This document shows, in pieces, positions 1-11,094 of a stretch of 64,000 bases of DNA. The notes beneath the pieces are model-generated. The model did not search any database, was not told the DNA's origin, and was given only the letters and a program-made list of their open reading frames with translations. Position 1 is the stretch's first letter. The number at the start of each line of letters is the position of its first letter. A program made the translations under genes and the position numbers. Origin of the DNA: Pohlia nutans (Eukaryota; Streptophyta; Bryopsida; Bryales; Mniaceae); contig CM040092.1 of assembly GCA_022496805.1 (NCBI GenBank), positions 20,106,113 to 20,170,112 on the forward strand. Reading direction: 5' to 3'.

Positions 1-668
1 GAAAAATTGAGTTAACTGAAAAATTGAGTTAACCGAAAACAGAAGAGGAGTTGAAGAGGAGTTTCCTCTCTAATTAATTTTTTTGACAATCATTGTTCAT
101 GAATAGTCCCCTATGTATGTGCCGCGGGTCAATTTTGAACATAATTAATTATTTTTCAAAGTTGTTGAAATTGAAGAATGTCATGTATCACATTTTCATT
201 ACTTTCTTCTTTGAAAGAATCTGTGGCAAAATAAAAAAGGAATTGTTTCGAAACCTGGGTGTCTGAAACTACAAAGGCAAACTTACATACATACTCGTAG
301 AAGAGGTAAAAAACTAAAACAATAGCTTGTCCCTATTTTTGGACATGGTGGGTCTTCCTAAAGAAAATTGGGATTACAGATCCCATATATAGAATTGAAG
401 TTTCCAAAAAAAACACCTACACCCCCAAAATGAGAAAACCAGAGAAATGGTTGGTACAAGTATGTGTGTCGTTTTGCCCTAGCCGTTTGAAACTGACCCT
501 CAGATATCTTGGTTTGGTAATTGTTTGATTGTTCCAAAACAAGTTTTACTTTGAGCGGTCTTGAGTGTACCAAGAGGACAATATTCTTTAGAGCAATTCC
601 ACCAGTGACTAGTATCGTCAATTTTCGTGCTAATAATCGAGATCTTGATTTGATCTAGGGAGACTTAT
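1..668. other. Gene-free AT-rich flank
   Basis: No coding region or structured repeat could be supported here. Short open frames exist but show no recognisable protein family. The first 35 bases contain a short tandem repeat (gaaaaattgagttaac, twice). Confidence 0.5.
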
Positions 669-787
669 CACTAGTAGAAAAGGTGGCATTGCCGAGGAAG
701 ATGCCCGGACAAATGGGCAGCACTTGCTTAAAACTAGGCAACATTGCCTACGCATCTGCTTCGACAGTGCCACCTTTTCTACTAGTA
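669..787. mobile_element. CACTA-type MITE, about 119 bp
   Basis: A 19-bp perfect inverted repeat, ACTAGTAGAAAAGGTGGCA at 670-688, is matched by its reverse complement at 768-786. With the C at 669 the left end reads CACTAGTAGAAAA, which is typical of CACTA (CMC/EnSpm) ends; the right end has one changed base (TAGTA instead of TAGTG). The 3-bp flanks (TAT and TTT) agree only in part. There is no coding capacity. A hairpin transcript gene is possible but less likely. Confidence 0.6.
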
Positions 788-1688
788 TTTTGGAAGAGTG
801 TTTGAGGCTAATGTATTGCTTGCGGATACTAGCCAAAATCCTCTAACTTGTCTAGCAAAACTTTGATTTGGGTTGTCATATCATGTTCGGAAATAGGCAC
901 TAATAGAAAAAAGCGTTAAGATGTATGTTAAAGTCCAATGTTTTCAAGTTAGAAGTGCATCCTAATGTGACTGTCATGGTCTACGTATTTAGTACGTTCT
1001 TGTTTGTATTGACTTGAACATTGTTTTACGTTGACCCAAACGTAGTCTAAGGGCCGCTTCACACTATGGCCGAAGGTCGAGAGGCCGTCGGTTTCCACCA
1101 ATCAAATTGCAGGAAACCATGGTTTTGGCCTCTCGACCCTTCACACTAGTGGCCAAAGTCCACTGGCCGTCGCTCTCCAAAACGCCTACATGGCAGCGCT
1201 TTTTGACCATTTCGACGGCCTTTCGAAGTTCGTTTGGGTCCTGCATTTTACAAGACCCGTCACTATGGTCGAGAGGCCATCGATTTTTTTCATAAAAAAT
1301 TCAAAAACTGACAAGATCTTGGCCGTTAGATTGAAAAGGCTGTTTTGGACAGGGAATAAAGTGGAATGCTCCTTCTTCTTCTCTCTCTCTCGTGCGTCTT
1401 GGTAGAAACTGCTATTTTTTTATTTTATTTTGCAGATCTTGGCTCTCTCAATTTTTTTCAGGAGTAGGACAGATGGACCGTTTCTCTCAAAACCCTTTCT
1501 CTCAAAACCCTTACTATTGTAGCCAACCAAATCTAATGGGGACAGAAAAAATTTTGGCCCCAAATTTTTATGGAGCATTTTAGCCCTACTCAACTCAAGT
1601 TGTAGAGAGAAGAGTAGAAGAGAGGGATGTCCAAAGGGTAGAAGAGAGGGTTGTTCAAAGGGTAGAAGAGAATGTCGTTCAAGAAGAA

Positions 1689-2771
1689 GTGGATTGTGAG
1701 ATTGTAGGGTCTTCCAAAAAGAGAGCCGCTCCTAAGCAAAAGGCTCCAAAGGCAGCAAAGGCAGCAAAGGAGAAGAAGGCAACAAAAGCGGTGGTGAAAG
1801 TTGAAGGAGAAGGAGATGAGGCAAATCGAAAGTGGGAGGATTTGGAGGTGCTTCAGCTCATTGTGCTCAAAGGGGAGATGGAGCCTGAATTCGTGAGGAA
1901 TGGCAAAAAACAAGGTAAATTTTTTTTCCCTAATTGTCAAATTTAAAATAAAAATCGGATTGAGGATTGGGGCCAATTTGCCTTTGCCTTTGCCTTTGCC
2001 CCCTTTGCCTTTGCCTTTGCCCCCTTTCCCCCCATTGAAGTTGCAAACCGAATGTCACCATTGGGATTTGAGCTCTAGTCTCCCCCGTTACAATGGGAAG
2101 ACTTTCCTCTCAATGGCCACACCTTCCTCCTACTTCTCGTTGGTGATCCATTCCACCTTTCTCTTCCCTTTATAGTAATCATAGTCTTTGTTTGAGGATC
2201 TATACATGTGCTGTGACTTATTTTTCAAGGCCATTTTTTACTCATCTCTCATTTTTTTTTGGCTCTTTTGGTTGTAGGAATTGATACATGGGTGAGACTT
2301 CATGCTAGAATGGTTGTCATGCTACCAAAATTTAACCGGACGGCTGTGGCATGCCGTAAGAAATTCAAGACCATCTTTGATGCATACAAAGAAGACAAGT
2401 TGGCGAATGGAATTTCTGGTAATAACCGACAGGAGGGCAAGTTTTATGATGCTCTAGATGAGTGGTATCACCAAGCCGGACAAGTGATGAAGCATGTCTC
2501 GGCTACTACCACGGATAATGTGGAGATTCAAACCAATTCAGCACAAGATGTGGAAAGTGCTTAAACATCAACAACCGTGACAACAACCGTGACAACAACA
2601 ACCATGACAACACCAACATCAAAAGGTAAGCAACACTTTCACGACCGTGCAATTGATATCTTTGAGAAAATGGCAGAAACTAGCATAGGCTTGATGAAAT
2701 TTTTTGAGAGAACTAATGAGCTGCTAGAAAGGGTGGATTACCAATTTGATCGTTTGATCAATAAGCTATAG
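1689..2771 (+). pseudogene. Harbinger Myb/trihelix-like DNA-binding protein, interrupted
   Basis: PIF/Harbinger elements carry a second gene for a Myb/SANT-like protein that helps the transposase bind the element ends. Exon 1 (1689-1913) has a Lys/Ala-rich start, then the SANT-like segment RKWEDLEVLQLIVLKGE. A GT-AG intron (1914-2277) joins KKQ in frame to GIDTW in exon 2, which continues through RTAVACRKKFKTIFDAYKEDK. An in-frame TAA at 2562-2564 cuts the frame; after it the same frame continues through a Thr-rich linker to an acidic, helical C-terminus (HDRAIDIFEKMAETS) ending at 2771. CAA to TAA is the simplest origin of the stop. The exact start codon is uncertain. Confidence 0.75.
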
Positions 2772-2779
2772 GCTATTGG

Positions 2780-4280
2780 CTACTCTTCATCGGAGCTATC
2801 CTCATAGTCATCATCATCATCATCATCATCGTATGTACAGCTTTCAAAGTGAAAGTTTGATTTTCTTTCCAAATGAGCCTTGTAATAGCTCTTTGCTAGT
2901 AGTAAATGGACCCGAGTTGAATCCGCCAACATTTTTTTCATCTTCTCATGTCGCTCTTTTTTTGTTTTTTTCACTTGAATCATTCTCCTTCTCTATTTCT
3001 TCTTCTTCTCCCGGTTCTATGAACGGTGTTTCTTCCGCTTCTGGATTGGCCTTCTGCAATTCCCTCATTTTCCTCAATGCTGATTCTAGTGCGTGAAAAT
3101 GATCTACTTGCTGCAATTTTCCTAGTGACATGTTGGCTTCAGCTTGTAACTCCTTTTCAGCTTCTTTAGCCCAGTCCACAGAAAATTGATCATTCTCTAT
3201 AATGCATAGGTTGTGAAGAGATAGGCATGCGGTTACTATGTCGGGCAAATTCCGGAGTGGCATGTCAACCCTTTTCAATAGTATACACCATCTTCCTTTT
3301 AGAATTCCAAATGCTCTTTCTACAGCCATACGAGTGCTCGATTGAATGAAATTCCAATGCGCCTTTCTTCTAGACAATCCTGTTCTTTCTCCCTTGAACG
3401 GTGAGTAAAACCATGGCCTCATTGGATAGGCAGCGTCTCCAATGAATTTGTAAGGTAAAAACGAACCTTTCATAGTTTTCTCCCCTATTTCAGATTTCTG
3501 AAATAATGCCCAATCGTGAATCCGTCCAGCCCATCCAAAATCATAGTCCCAAAATTTGCAATTCACATCTACAACTCCTTGTAGTAAACATGAATAATAC
3601 CCTTTTCAGCAATAATATGCTACGGGATCATGAGATGGTGCTACAATAGGGATGTGGCTACCATCTATTGCTCCTCAAATAAACGGAATGCCATGAAGTG
3701 CTTCAAAACCCTTTGCTACTTGTTTCATCCAATCAGTAGTTGGTTTCTTAAAATCCAATCAGTAGTTGGTTTCTTAAAAACCAATGGTCTCAAATGAATC
3801 CTAATTGCTTCACAACACTCCCTTACAATGATAGAAGTTGTACTCAATCCAACCCCAAATAAATCACCAACCATTTGTAATGAATTACCGGTTGCTAATC
3901 GAGAAAGAATAATTGCAATCCTACGCTCCACACTAATACTTTCTCTTAAATGTGTATCCTTCTTCTTCAAAACAGGCCCCAATAGAGTACATAAATATTG
4001 AAATGTAGATGTACTCGCCCTCATCCGTTTCCGAAAATCACCATCTGAAAATGACCCCAAAAGCGTTTGGTCCAAAAAACCTCCATATCTTTGATAATGC
4101 CAACATCTCCTTTGATAATTCACCCTCTGTCCTTGTGTAATAAAAACTGCCATCATCATCATTTGAACATTTTGTTGAAAAATTGCAAGTTTTTGCAATG
4201 CCAAAATGCCCACAATGACATACTTGATGACCATGAAAATTGAGAGTAACACAAGAATGCGTTCCCTTCTAGAATCCATG
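2780..4280 (-). pseudogene. PIF/Harbinger transposase (DDE_Tnp_4), disrupted
   Basis: The likely start is MDSRRERI at 4280. The N-terminal part (to about 3780) has the helix-turn-helix region of the family (LSRLATGNSLQMVGDLFGV). The catalytic triad is visible in three pieces: AIDGSHIPI near 3650 (first Asp), FIGDAAYPM near 3445 (second Asp) and ERAFGILKGRW near 3310 (Glu). Four lesions are visible. A 26-bp tandem duplication (3727-3752 and 3753-3778) shifts the frame. Two in-frame TGA codons precede GAIDG and KGYYS (about 3677 and 3605). A one-base slip in an A-run near 2965-2980 moves the acidic C-terminal tail into another frame, which ends at 2780. The gene meets the Myb-like gene tail to tail with about 8 bp between them. 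Confidence 0.85.
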
Positions 4281-4607
4281 ATTAGAGAAGGTGAGAGGAA
4301 AATTTCAGAAATTGCATGAATTGATGAGGAGAGAAGTAGATTGAAGCCGGACAAATGGTATGGGTTTGGACTTTGGGCTTGACCTTTGGAGGCTTCACAC
4401 TATGGCTGTCCAAATTGAGAGGCCGTGGAATTGAGCTTTGGACTCTCGGCTTGGCCTTTGGAGGCTTCACACTATGCCCGGCCGAAGGCTCTAATTACAA
4501 TATTTTATTGGCTATTTTCAGCCCATTTCTTTGGACTCTTAACAAAGTTTGGACTCTCAATTCCCACGGCCTCTCGACTTGACGGCCATAGTGTGAAGCG
4601 GCCCTAA

Positions 4608-5494
4608 CACAGTGTTTACTTATGTTTGTGTTGACGTTCACATGAACATAAACCTGTTAGGGTATAATTTTGATGAACATGTTTTGTAACATTTCCCTGT
4701 TGTCCTTTGATTTTTGGATCTACATGGACAGATGAAGCGATTTAGGGTGTTGAGTTGGCATACATATGTGGCTTGGTGGGTCAAGGTTCATTTATCCATG
4801 AATATTGATTTTGTGATGTATAATTGTCACCCACATTTTGATGAGGATGCTTCATGTGTTTGAACATCCATGGCCCTTTGTCTGGGGCAGTGGTTCATTG
4901 GCATTACGAACAAACATTTTATTCTCGCCAGCCTTGGAAAAGAACTGGAGTTTTTTTTTATCTATCTATTTGTTTGAACATAATTGTCGTTACAAAGAAC
5001 ATTATTTGGAACACAGTTTTTGTTGGAAATTGTAGCTTACAACACAAATTCTAACACAAAAAAACAACTATGTGTCACAATCGATATTTGGAGCCTTGTA
5101 CAGGTGGTACTTCCTATTGAAGGTAGTAGAAGATTGCACAAAGCACACACAAACACAAGGAATGCGTAGAAAGAGATGATCTTTACTCAAAGGCCTTCCA
5201 CCTTAAGTAGTGTACACTTAGGAGGTCACCATGGCGAACCATATGGGATAACCCATCACAAGGACACTCTAGAGATCAGCCCATGCCTAACCCCTCCTCC
5301 CACACACTATTATTTAGTACCCAAACCTCTTTGGCTTCTAGCAATACTACCCTACATCGTTTACCTCAATACCTCCCCCTAGTATATGAACAAATGTGTC
5401 TTCAAGACTGTACACTCCATGAGTGAATTTGAATCCGATGAACTATAAGGTCTCTGTGGAGCCCAGGGGGTGCACTCCATTGTCAAGTTGAACA
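4608..5494. other. Gene-free stretch
   Basis: AT-rich DNA with no supportable gene. Around 5100-5400 the composition is more even and several short frames are open, perhaps an old retroelement piece, but no protein family is recognisable. Confidence 0.4.
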
Positions 5495-5836
5495 CCACGT
5501 GCGAGAAAAAAAAACTATTTTTTCTAAGTAGCATCACTAAAATGGGTCAAAATTTTATCAATTTTTTTTCATGAGTAGATATACACTGTATCTATTACAT
5601 AGTAAAAAATGGTAACCAAATTTGATGATTTGTTTTTTTAATAAAACATACCGTTTCTAACTAGAATGACGCAGAATTGAACTAAAACAATTACTACAAA
5701 AAATGAAGATGACGAAAAATTTCAAAAAAATACACAAAAGATATTATCAATGGTTATGTATATGTAGAAAAATATCATAATTTTTAAAATTATCTATGGC
5801 ATATAATATAGGGTAGCAAATTTTTCTCGCACGTGG
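5495..5836. mobile_element. Inverted-repeat element, 342 bp (unclassified MITE)
   Basis: CCACGTGCGAGAAAAA at 5495-5510 is repeated as an exact reverse complement at 5821-5836. The interior is AT-rich with no coding frame. The outer flanks (CAGGGGGTGCACTCC near 5464) resemble the ends of the CCCGGGG MITE family found at 18949, 27938 and 37907, so the true ends may lie further out. No target duplication was identified. Confidence 0.5.
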
Positions 5837-6590
5837 TTATGAAACGTAAGGGGGTGTGATCTCCCCGAGCTGTGGAGTCCAATACTTTCATGATAACAGA
5901 ACCATTATGTACACAAAAAAAACATTGTCGGCTGTATTTGACAAAAGAGAGATCTTCTATAACAAGTACATCAAAACAATAATTATAGTGGGTATTTGAG
6001 TTAACCAAAAACAAGCAGCTCATCAATGCGGAGTATGCCACCCAAAATTATCAATTTTTGACAATGCTTATTCATGAATAGTTCCTTGGTCCCTTCAGAA
6101 ATAGTCCATTAGGCTTGGGGGAACTCGTGGGAACTCTCCTTTAGCATTGGGGAGGTCATGAGTTTCACTCTTATGGGCGGTATAAGGCCTTGCTTTAGAT
6201 TATTCTCTAACTCACCTTAGACTAATTTTGCAGTGGAGCTAAGATTTCAATACTTGGTCTAAGTACATTTAAATCATTGCGGTTGCCGCGAACTTCTGCC
6301 CACAAATTACATTCCATTCTCCTCTTTGCAATGTGCTCAAATTCTAGGCATTCAAAAAATGACGTTGCGTCGAAAATGCAAAGGAATTTGGACCCCAAGG
6401 CAAGGTTGATTGAAAATTACCAATCAGAAAGCTGTACTTGTCATGTACGACTTTGGTATCAAATGTTTCCATGTGTGCAAGGGTCCAAGTACACAAAAGT
6501 ACAAATTAATAATCACTACGGTAGTTTAGCTCCAAATTTCTTCGATCCACTCAACCGAATATTGTCTACTATCCAATTCTCTTCAATGCT
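5837..6590. other. Gene-free stretch with a SINE-like piece near 6075-6215
   Basis: The segment around 6075-6215 is related, in inverse orientation, to 53877-54000. Both contain GGGAACTCTC...GGGGAGGTCATGAGTTTC, which resembles the box A/box B spacing of a tRNA-derived SINE head. No poly(A) tail or target duplication was found, so this is tentative. Confidence 0.35.
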
Positions 6591-6678
6591 TCAAAGTAGT
6601 TTTTAAGACTTAGTTTGTATTAACTATCGAATGAAAATATGATGGCATATTTTTTGAACTTCAGATTTATGAGGAGTA

Positions 6679-7594
6679 TTAACCCCTAAATTTTTGAGCG
6701 ACCATATTCTGGTCGTTCCACTTTTTGGGCAGCCTCCAGGGACCTCATATTTTTTTTAAATTCAATGAAAATTTTAGTGTAGCTTCCAAAAACTACACTC
6801 TACATGTCGCACTTCGTTTCATGTCATTCCGATAAGTATTGCAAAAGTTATAAGCATTTGAAGTTTTTGAAGCGAGATCGGGCAGCAAGAATTTTTTTAT
6901 TTTTTACTCTTTTTCAAAATTTCTTTTTTGATTCATGATCGGTTGATCTTTATCTACAAATGAAGCTTTAAATCTACCCATTTTGAGCAATGGGATAAAA
7001 GTTATGAGGAGATTTGTTTTTTGGGCAGTTTGGACAAAAAAAACTTTGAAGCTCATTTCTAAACTCAATTTTCAATATTTTTTAATGAAATAAAAGGCAC
7101 TAGGTGAAGATTTCCAAGTACAACATTCTCACCGTTAAGATTGACATTTTACAATTCCATGTCAAACTTATTAATGATTTTCTTTTTCCTTTCACTTTGT
7201 ACCCACTTCTAGTAATTGTTTTATGAAAAATTAATATGAGCTTTTTTCTTACAAGATTTTATATTTGAAGACTTAACTCAATTGTTAACATGGCCTTGCC
7301 ATTCATTGAATTTCTAACCCATTCAAAAAAAAGATACTAATTTCTAAAGTTCAAATTTGTCACCGGATTGAACCCCAAAAAATCTTCTTTTGCAACTTTG
7401 ATCCTTATAATCTAAGAATCTAATGGTCATTTTGCTCTCAAATTTTGTGCTCACTTGAAAATTCAAGTTGGGTATTAGATCTTACGGTTAAATGATGAAA
7501 AAACTAAAAAACATATGATTTCTTCTGCAACTTCCAAATGCTGCTTTTTTCATGGTTTTTTGTGAGAATACGGTCACAAAAATTTAGGGGTTAA
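6679..7594. mobile_element. TTAA-flanked (piggyBac-like) non-autonomous element, 908 bp
   Basis: The element (6683-7590) lies between TTAA at 6679-6682 and TTAA at 7591-7594. Its ends are CCCCTAAATTTTTG and the exact inverse, and a weaker match continues (GACC.TATTCT). No transposase frame is present. The insertion splits a dispersed repeat whose other copies keep an uninterrupted TTAA at the same point (about 9778, 12637 and, inverted, 63762). This gives the pre-insertion site and shows that only TTAA was duplicated. Confidence 0.82.
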
Positions 7595-8176
7595 GGTCAA
7601 TAGCTTGAACATTTTACATAGAGGAGAAAATTTCCGTGATTAGCTTCCTACATTGATAATTTTTTAGCTCTAACCACAGTCCCTCCTTTATTGGTAAGTA
7701 ACCTATAATAGAGTATTGGTAAATTATCTCAATAAGTATACAAAGTGCATAGTTCTTTTTGAAAAGGCAAGTGGAAATTTTAACAAATCCTAATAATTTT
7801 ACCAAAGAATTTTGGAGCATTTTGGATGGTTTTATTGTGCACATAAACATATGGAAAACGTTGAGAATTATAAAAAGAAAGAAAATAACCAAGGGTGTTG
7901 CGCTTATAAAATTGAAAGATTCTAGCCTTTCATTTCGGATCTAATCCTTCATTTGTTTTTCAAATCAAGATCTATTTCTTTAAGAATCAAAATCAAAATT
8001 TTAAGTAACATTTCATTCCAATAAGTTTTTTTATTAAATAACCTATCTATTGTGTGGTCATTATTGGAATTCAATTCATTGTGAGCAAGGTAAGGTAATG
8101 GCCATGATGTAACTAGTGTAAAGCCAAGATTGCAAGGCTAGCTAAGAAATTTGGATGAGAAGTAATAGATGAAGAA

Positions 8177-8179
<3 letters not shown>

Positions 8180-8259
<80 letters not shown>

Positions 8260-8270
8260 GTGTATTGTGT
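8180..8270. repeat. (TA)n then (TG)n microsatellite
   Basis: About 31 TA dinucleotides followed by a short TG run. It lies within repeat X1 and is absent from the matching place in copy X3, so it expanded after the duplication. Confidence 0.9.
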
Positions 8271-8378
8271 TGCTTTAGCACAATTTTGGATATTGAATAT
8301 GATAGGGATAATGTTTTTCAATATATTCCTTGTGACTTGATTTAATCTCCATAACATAATGAATCTAAATTTTCTCTA

Positions 8379-8379
<1 letters not shown>

Positions 8380-8412
<33 letters not shown>
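8380..8412. repeat. (ATT)n microsatellite
   Basis: A run of ATT trinucleotides. The complementary (ATA)n run at 12548-12580 occupies the mirror position in the opposite arm. Confidence 0.9.
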
Positions 8413-8415
<3 letters not shown>

Positions 8416-8454
8416 TATTGTTTAACTATTTTTTGAATCTAACTATATATGATA

Positions 8455-8765
8455 TGTGTCGTTTATGTCATTGTGTGAATTTGACTATGACTTGTGTCAT
8501 TATGTCATTGTGTGAATTTGAATATGACTTGTATCATTCTATCACTATTTGAATGTGACTATGTATTATGTCACTGTGTGTGAATTTGACTATGACTTGT
8601 GTCATTATGTCACGTGTGTGAATGTGACTATGACTTGTGTCATTATGTCACTGTGTGTGGATTTGACTATGACTTGTGTCATTATATCACTTTTTGAATT
8701 TGACTATGATTTGTGTCATTATGTCATTGTGTGAATATGATTAAGACTTGTTTCATTTTGTCATT
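8455..8765. repeat. Minisatellite, about 35-40 bp unit
   Basis: Seven or so degenerate units built on GACTTGTGTCATTATGTCA and TGTGTGAATTTGACTAT. The same unit is found inverted at 12030-12500, on the other side of the foldback centre. The units are contiguous without distinct spacers, so this is not a CRISPR array. Confidence 0.85.
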
Positions 8766-9599
8766 ATACTTGAACTTTGAAATAATACAAAATAATGTAT
8801 ATTTTCCAACTTTGACTCAAGTATAATTGTATATGTGACTTGATGAAGGAGAAATTTTAGTAAAATGATTGTCAGATCAGGAACAAGAAGGTTACTATTA
8901 AGTGAAGACATCACCATGTAGCAAGAATACAATTCAGTACATACTGAAGAAGATGAGTAAAAGAAGCTTACCGCGACCAGAGCTTTTAGCGAAAGCTATG
9001 TTTGAAAAGCTTGTGATTGCAGTGTACATCTTCTTTTCCTTGTTCTTCTTTTGAGATAAGGGTTTTTGGGCCTTCTCTTTAGGAGAGTGGTGTGAAGAGA
9101 GTTGAGCCTCTCAGTGGAAGGTAAACTTACAACCGGGGCTGTAATGGTCGTCACTGTATACAATAATAAATATAGACTTGCACATCGGACATGGGAGGAC
9201 CTTCGGGGCTCTACAACGAGTTACTTGAGAGACATCATTATTGCCCATCATCAATAAGGACTTTATAGCTATCTAGATGTTAATAAAAATGAAAAGAATG
9301 AATTTTTTAAGACAAGTATGGTGCAAAAAGAAACAAAAAGGTAGCAAGTAAGATGTAAAGATCCAAAACAAAGCTGTGAGGGAAAATAAATGTAAACAAA
9401 ATAGAAAGAGAGAGAGAAACTCTAACCCAAAGGGCCAATATGAATGAAGAGTGTTGGAGGAAGACGAAAACTGGATAGTGCAAGCAAACGCCCAAGGAAG
9501 AATAAAACAAAAAAGAAGAGCAAGGCATCCCCCTGTTTGTATGCATATGTGCAAATCCATAGCCGCAAAGCTACACGAGAAGCTACATAACCGCGTAGC

Positions 9600-9660
9600 T
9601 ACGTGCAGAACCGTGTAGCTACGTGCAGAACCGTGTACTTACGTAGCTACACGGACAATT
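9600..9660. repeat. Tandem GTAGCTACGTGCAGAACC motif at the arm end
   Basis: The unit CGTGTAGCTACGTGCAGAAC is repeated in tandem and followed by a variant. Related GCTACGTGGCTAC motifs occur at 10160-10200, 61940-62010 and 63870-63975, always at the inner or outer edge of the foldback arms, so they probably belong to the element family as subterminal repeats. Confidence 0.6.
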
Positions 9661-11094
9661 TGTCACGAGGTAGAGTAGCTATGTAGCCCATTTTTCTTTT
9701 TTATTAAAATATAATTCTTTCAAGAGTCTGTAAAGACTATTGAATGAAAATATAATGTCTTTTGGATCTATGACAAGTATTAATATCAATGGCTTCAACA
9801 TTTTATAAAGAAGTGAAAAATTACGTGATTAGCTTTGTACATTGATAAATTTTTAATTTTTACCATTCTCCCTCCATTACTAGTAATCCATAATAGAATA
9901 TTGGTAAATTACCTCAATAAGATTACTTCATAAACTTGTGGATAGTTGTATATGAAAAGACAGGTGGATCCTAATAATTTTAGCAAAGAATTTTGGAGCT
10001 ACTTCAATAATCAATACAAAACTCTTGAAAACTACTTTGAAGCATAGATTTCTTAGAGTTATTAAAAAAAAACGATATTAAAAAAAATCTTAGAGAATTG
10101 AAAGTATGACATTTGAATAAAAAAAAAGAAAAATGGACTACGTGACTACTCTACTTTATAAATATTTGACTATGCAGCCACGTGGCTACGAGGCTATGGA
10201 GATGCGCAAAGGTATATGGAGAAGGGGGGAAGGCCTTGATCTTCCTTTTTTTTTTGTTATTCCTTGAGGTTATTTGCGCTATCTATATTGTCTTCTCATT
10301 TGCCCTTGCCGCTCTATTTTAGATTTTTGCATCTTTATAACTACCTTTGAATCTTTCCCCTTAGCACCATAATTTCTTTAGGAATTTTTTTCTTTTCATT
10401 TTTATTAACATTTATATATTAAGTCCCTAGTAACGATAGATGGTAGTGATGGTTCTCAAGTAGATCGTGGTAGAGCTCTGAAGGTTCTTTCATGCGCGAT
10501 GTACAAGTCCATCTTCACTAAATTCCTCAGCAACTCCCAATGTAACTACCCCACCTACAAGTTTACGTATCAATCTCCAAAGAAGGAGAGGGAACCCTCG
10601 TCGACAAAAGAGAATGAGAAGGGGAAGGAGACTTCCACCGCAATTACAAACTTCTGAGACAAGGCTTTTGCTAAAAGCTTTCATTGCGGTAAGCTTCTTT
10701 TATTTATCTTGTTTAGTATGTACTACTTGTATTCTTGCTACTTGATGTTGTCTTCACTGAATGATAACCTTCTTGTACATAATCTGACCATTCATCGTAC
10801 TATAATTCCTCCATCAAATCACATACACAATTATACTTGAATCAAAGTTATAAAATGTACATTTGTTCTATTTAAATAGTACAAATATCTAAATTCAAAT
10901 ATCATGACAGACTAAAACATGTCATAATCAAACATAAGTCATATTCAATTAGTGACATAATGACACAAGTCATTGTCAAATTCATAAATAGTCTTGGAGG
11001 TCTTTTTCAAGAAATTATTCTTCACCGGATTAGCCATCAATGCAAGCTTTCATAATTTCCAATTTACCGGTACCTTAATCCTCTAGCTGATCAT

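Larger units (their letters stand above)
1048..4607. mobile_element. PIF/Harbinger transposon, complete with TIRs and TAA duplication
   Basis: The element occupies 1051-4604 (3554 bp) between TAA copies at 1048-1050 and 4605-4607. Both ends start GGGCCGCTTCACACTATGGCCG (22-bp perfect match), and a degenerate match continues for about 20 more bases around GTCGAGAGGCCGT. Further copies of the CACTATGG...GAGAGGCC motif lie just inside the ends (about 1261, 4390 and 4466) and could be subterminal transposase-binding sites. Inside are two convergent genes: a Myb-like protein on + and a DDE nuclease on -. Both are broken, so this copy should be immobile by itself. Confidence 0.93.
6590..8900. repeat. 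Dispersed/segmental repeat copy X1
   Basis: Apart from the TTAA element inside it, this block is a diverged direct repeat of 12617-13960; both contain the GAGCAAGGTAA.GTAATGGCCATG and TGTGTTGCTTTAGCACAATT segments. Shorter copies lie at about 9720-10100 and, inverted, at 63240-63830; a more diverged one is near 56330-56610. No reading frame is conserved, so I regard it as the interior of a non-coding mobile element. Confidence 0.65.
8455..11000. mobile_element. Large foldback (long inverted repeat) element
   Basis: The left arm, about 8455-9700, is a diverged reverse complement of the right arm, about 10115-11000. They are separated by roughly 415 bp that contain dispersed repeat X2. Paired landmarks include AGCTTCTTTTA..CATCTT (8952-8980 against 10690-10712), AAGATGTAAAGATCC (9352 against about 10330) and AAAAATGG.CTAC (about 9690 against 10131). 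The inner arm ends are rich in GTAGCTACGTG-type motifs. This is the architecture of foldback or long-TIR (MULE-like) elements. No transposase is present and the outer limits are uncertain. Confidence 0.65.

Noticed and set aside
2776..3096. Plus-strand frame with a His-rich run
   Set aside because: It is the antisense of the acidic C-terminus (Asp run) of the Harbinger transposase.
5100..5400. Possible retroelement coding piece
   Set aside because: No reverse transcriptase, integrase or gag motif could be recognised in any frame.
8455..8765. Regular repeats as a CRISPR array
   Set aside because: Units are contiguous and degenerate with no unique spacers, and the genome is a plant's; this is a minisatellite.
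9273..9560. Minus-strand frame with hydrophobic segments (MDLHICIQTGGCLALLFC)
   Set aside because: It lies in the arm of the foldback element and is not preserved in the other arm or in the 61.7-kb copy; the hydrophobicity comes from T-rich composition.
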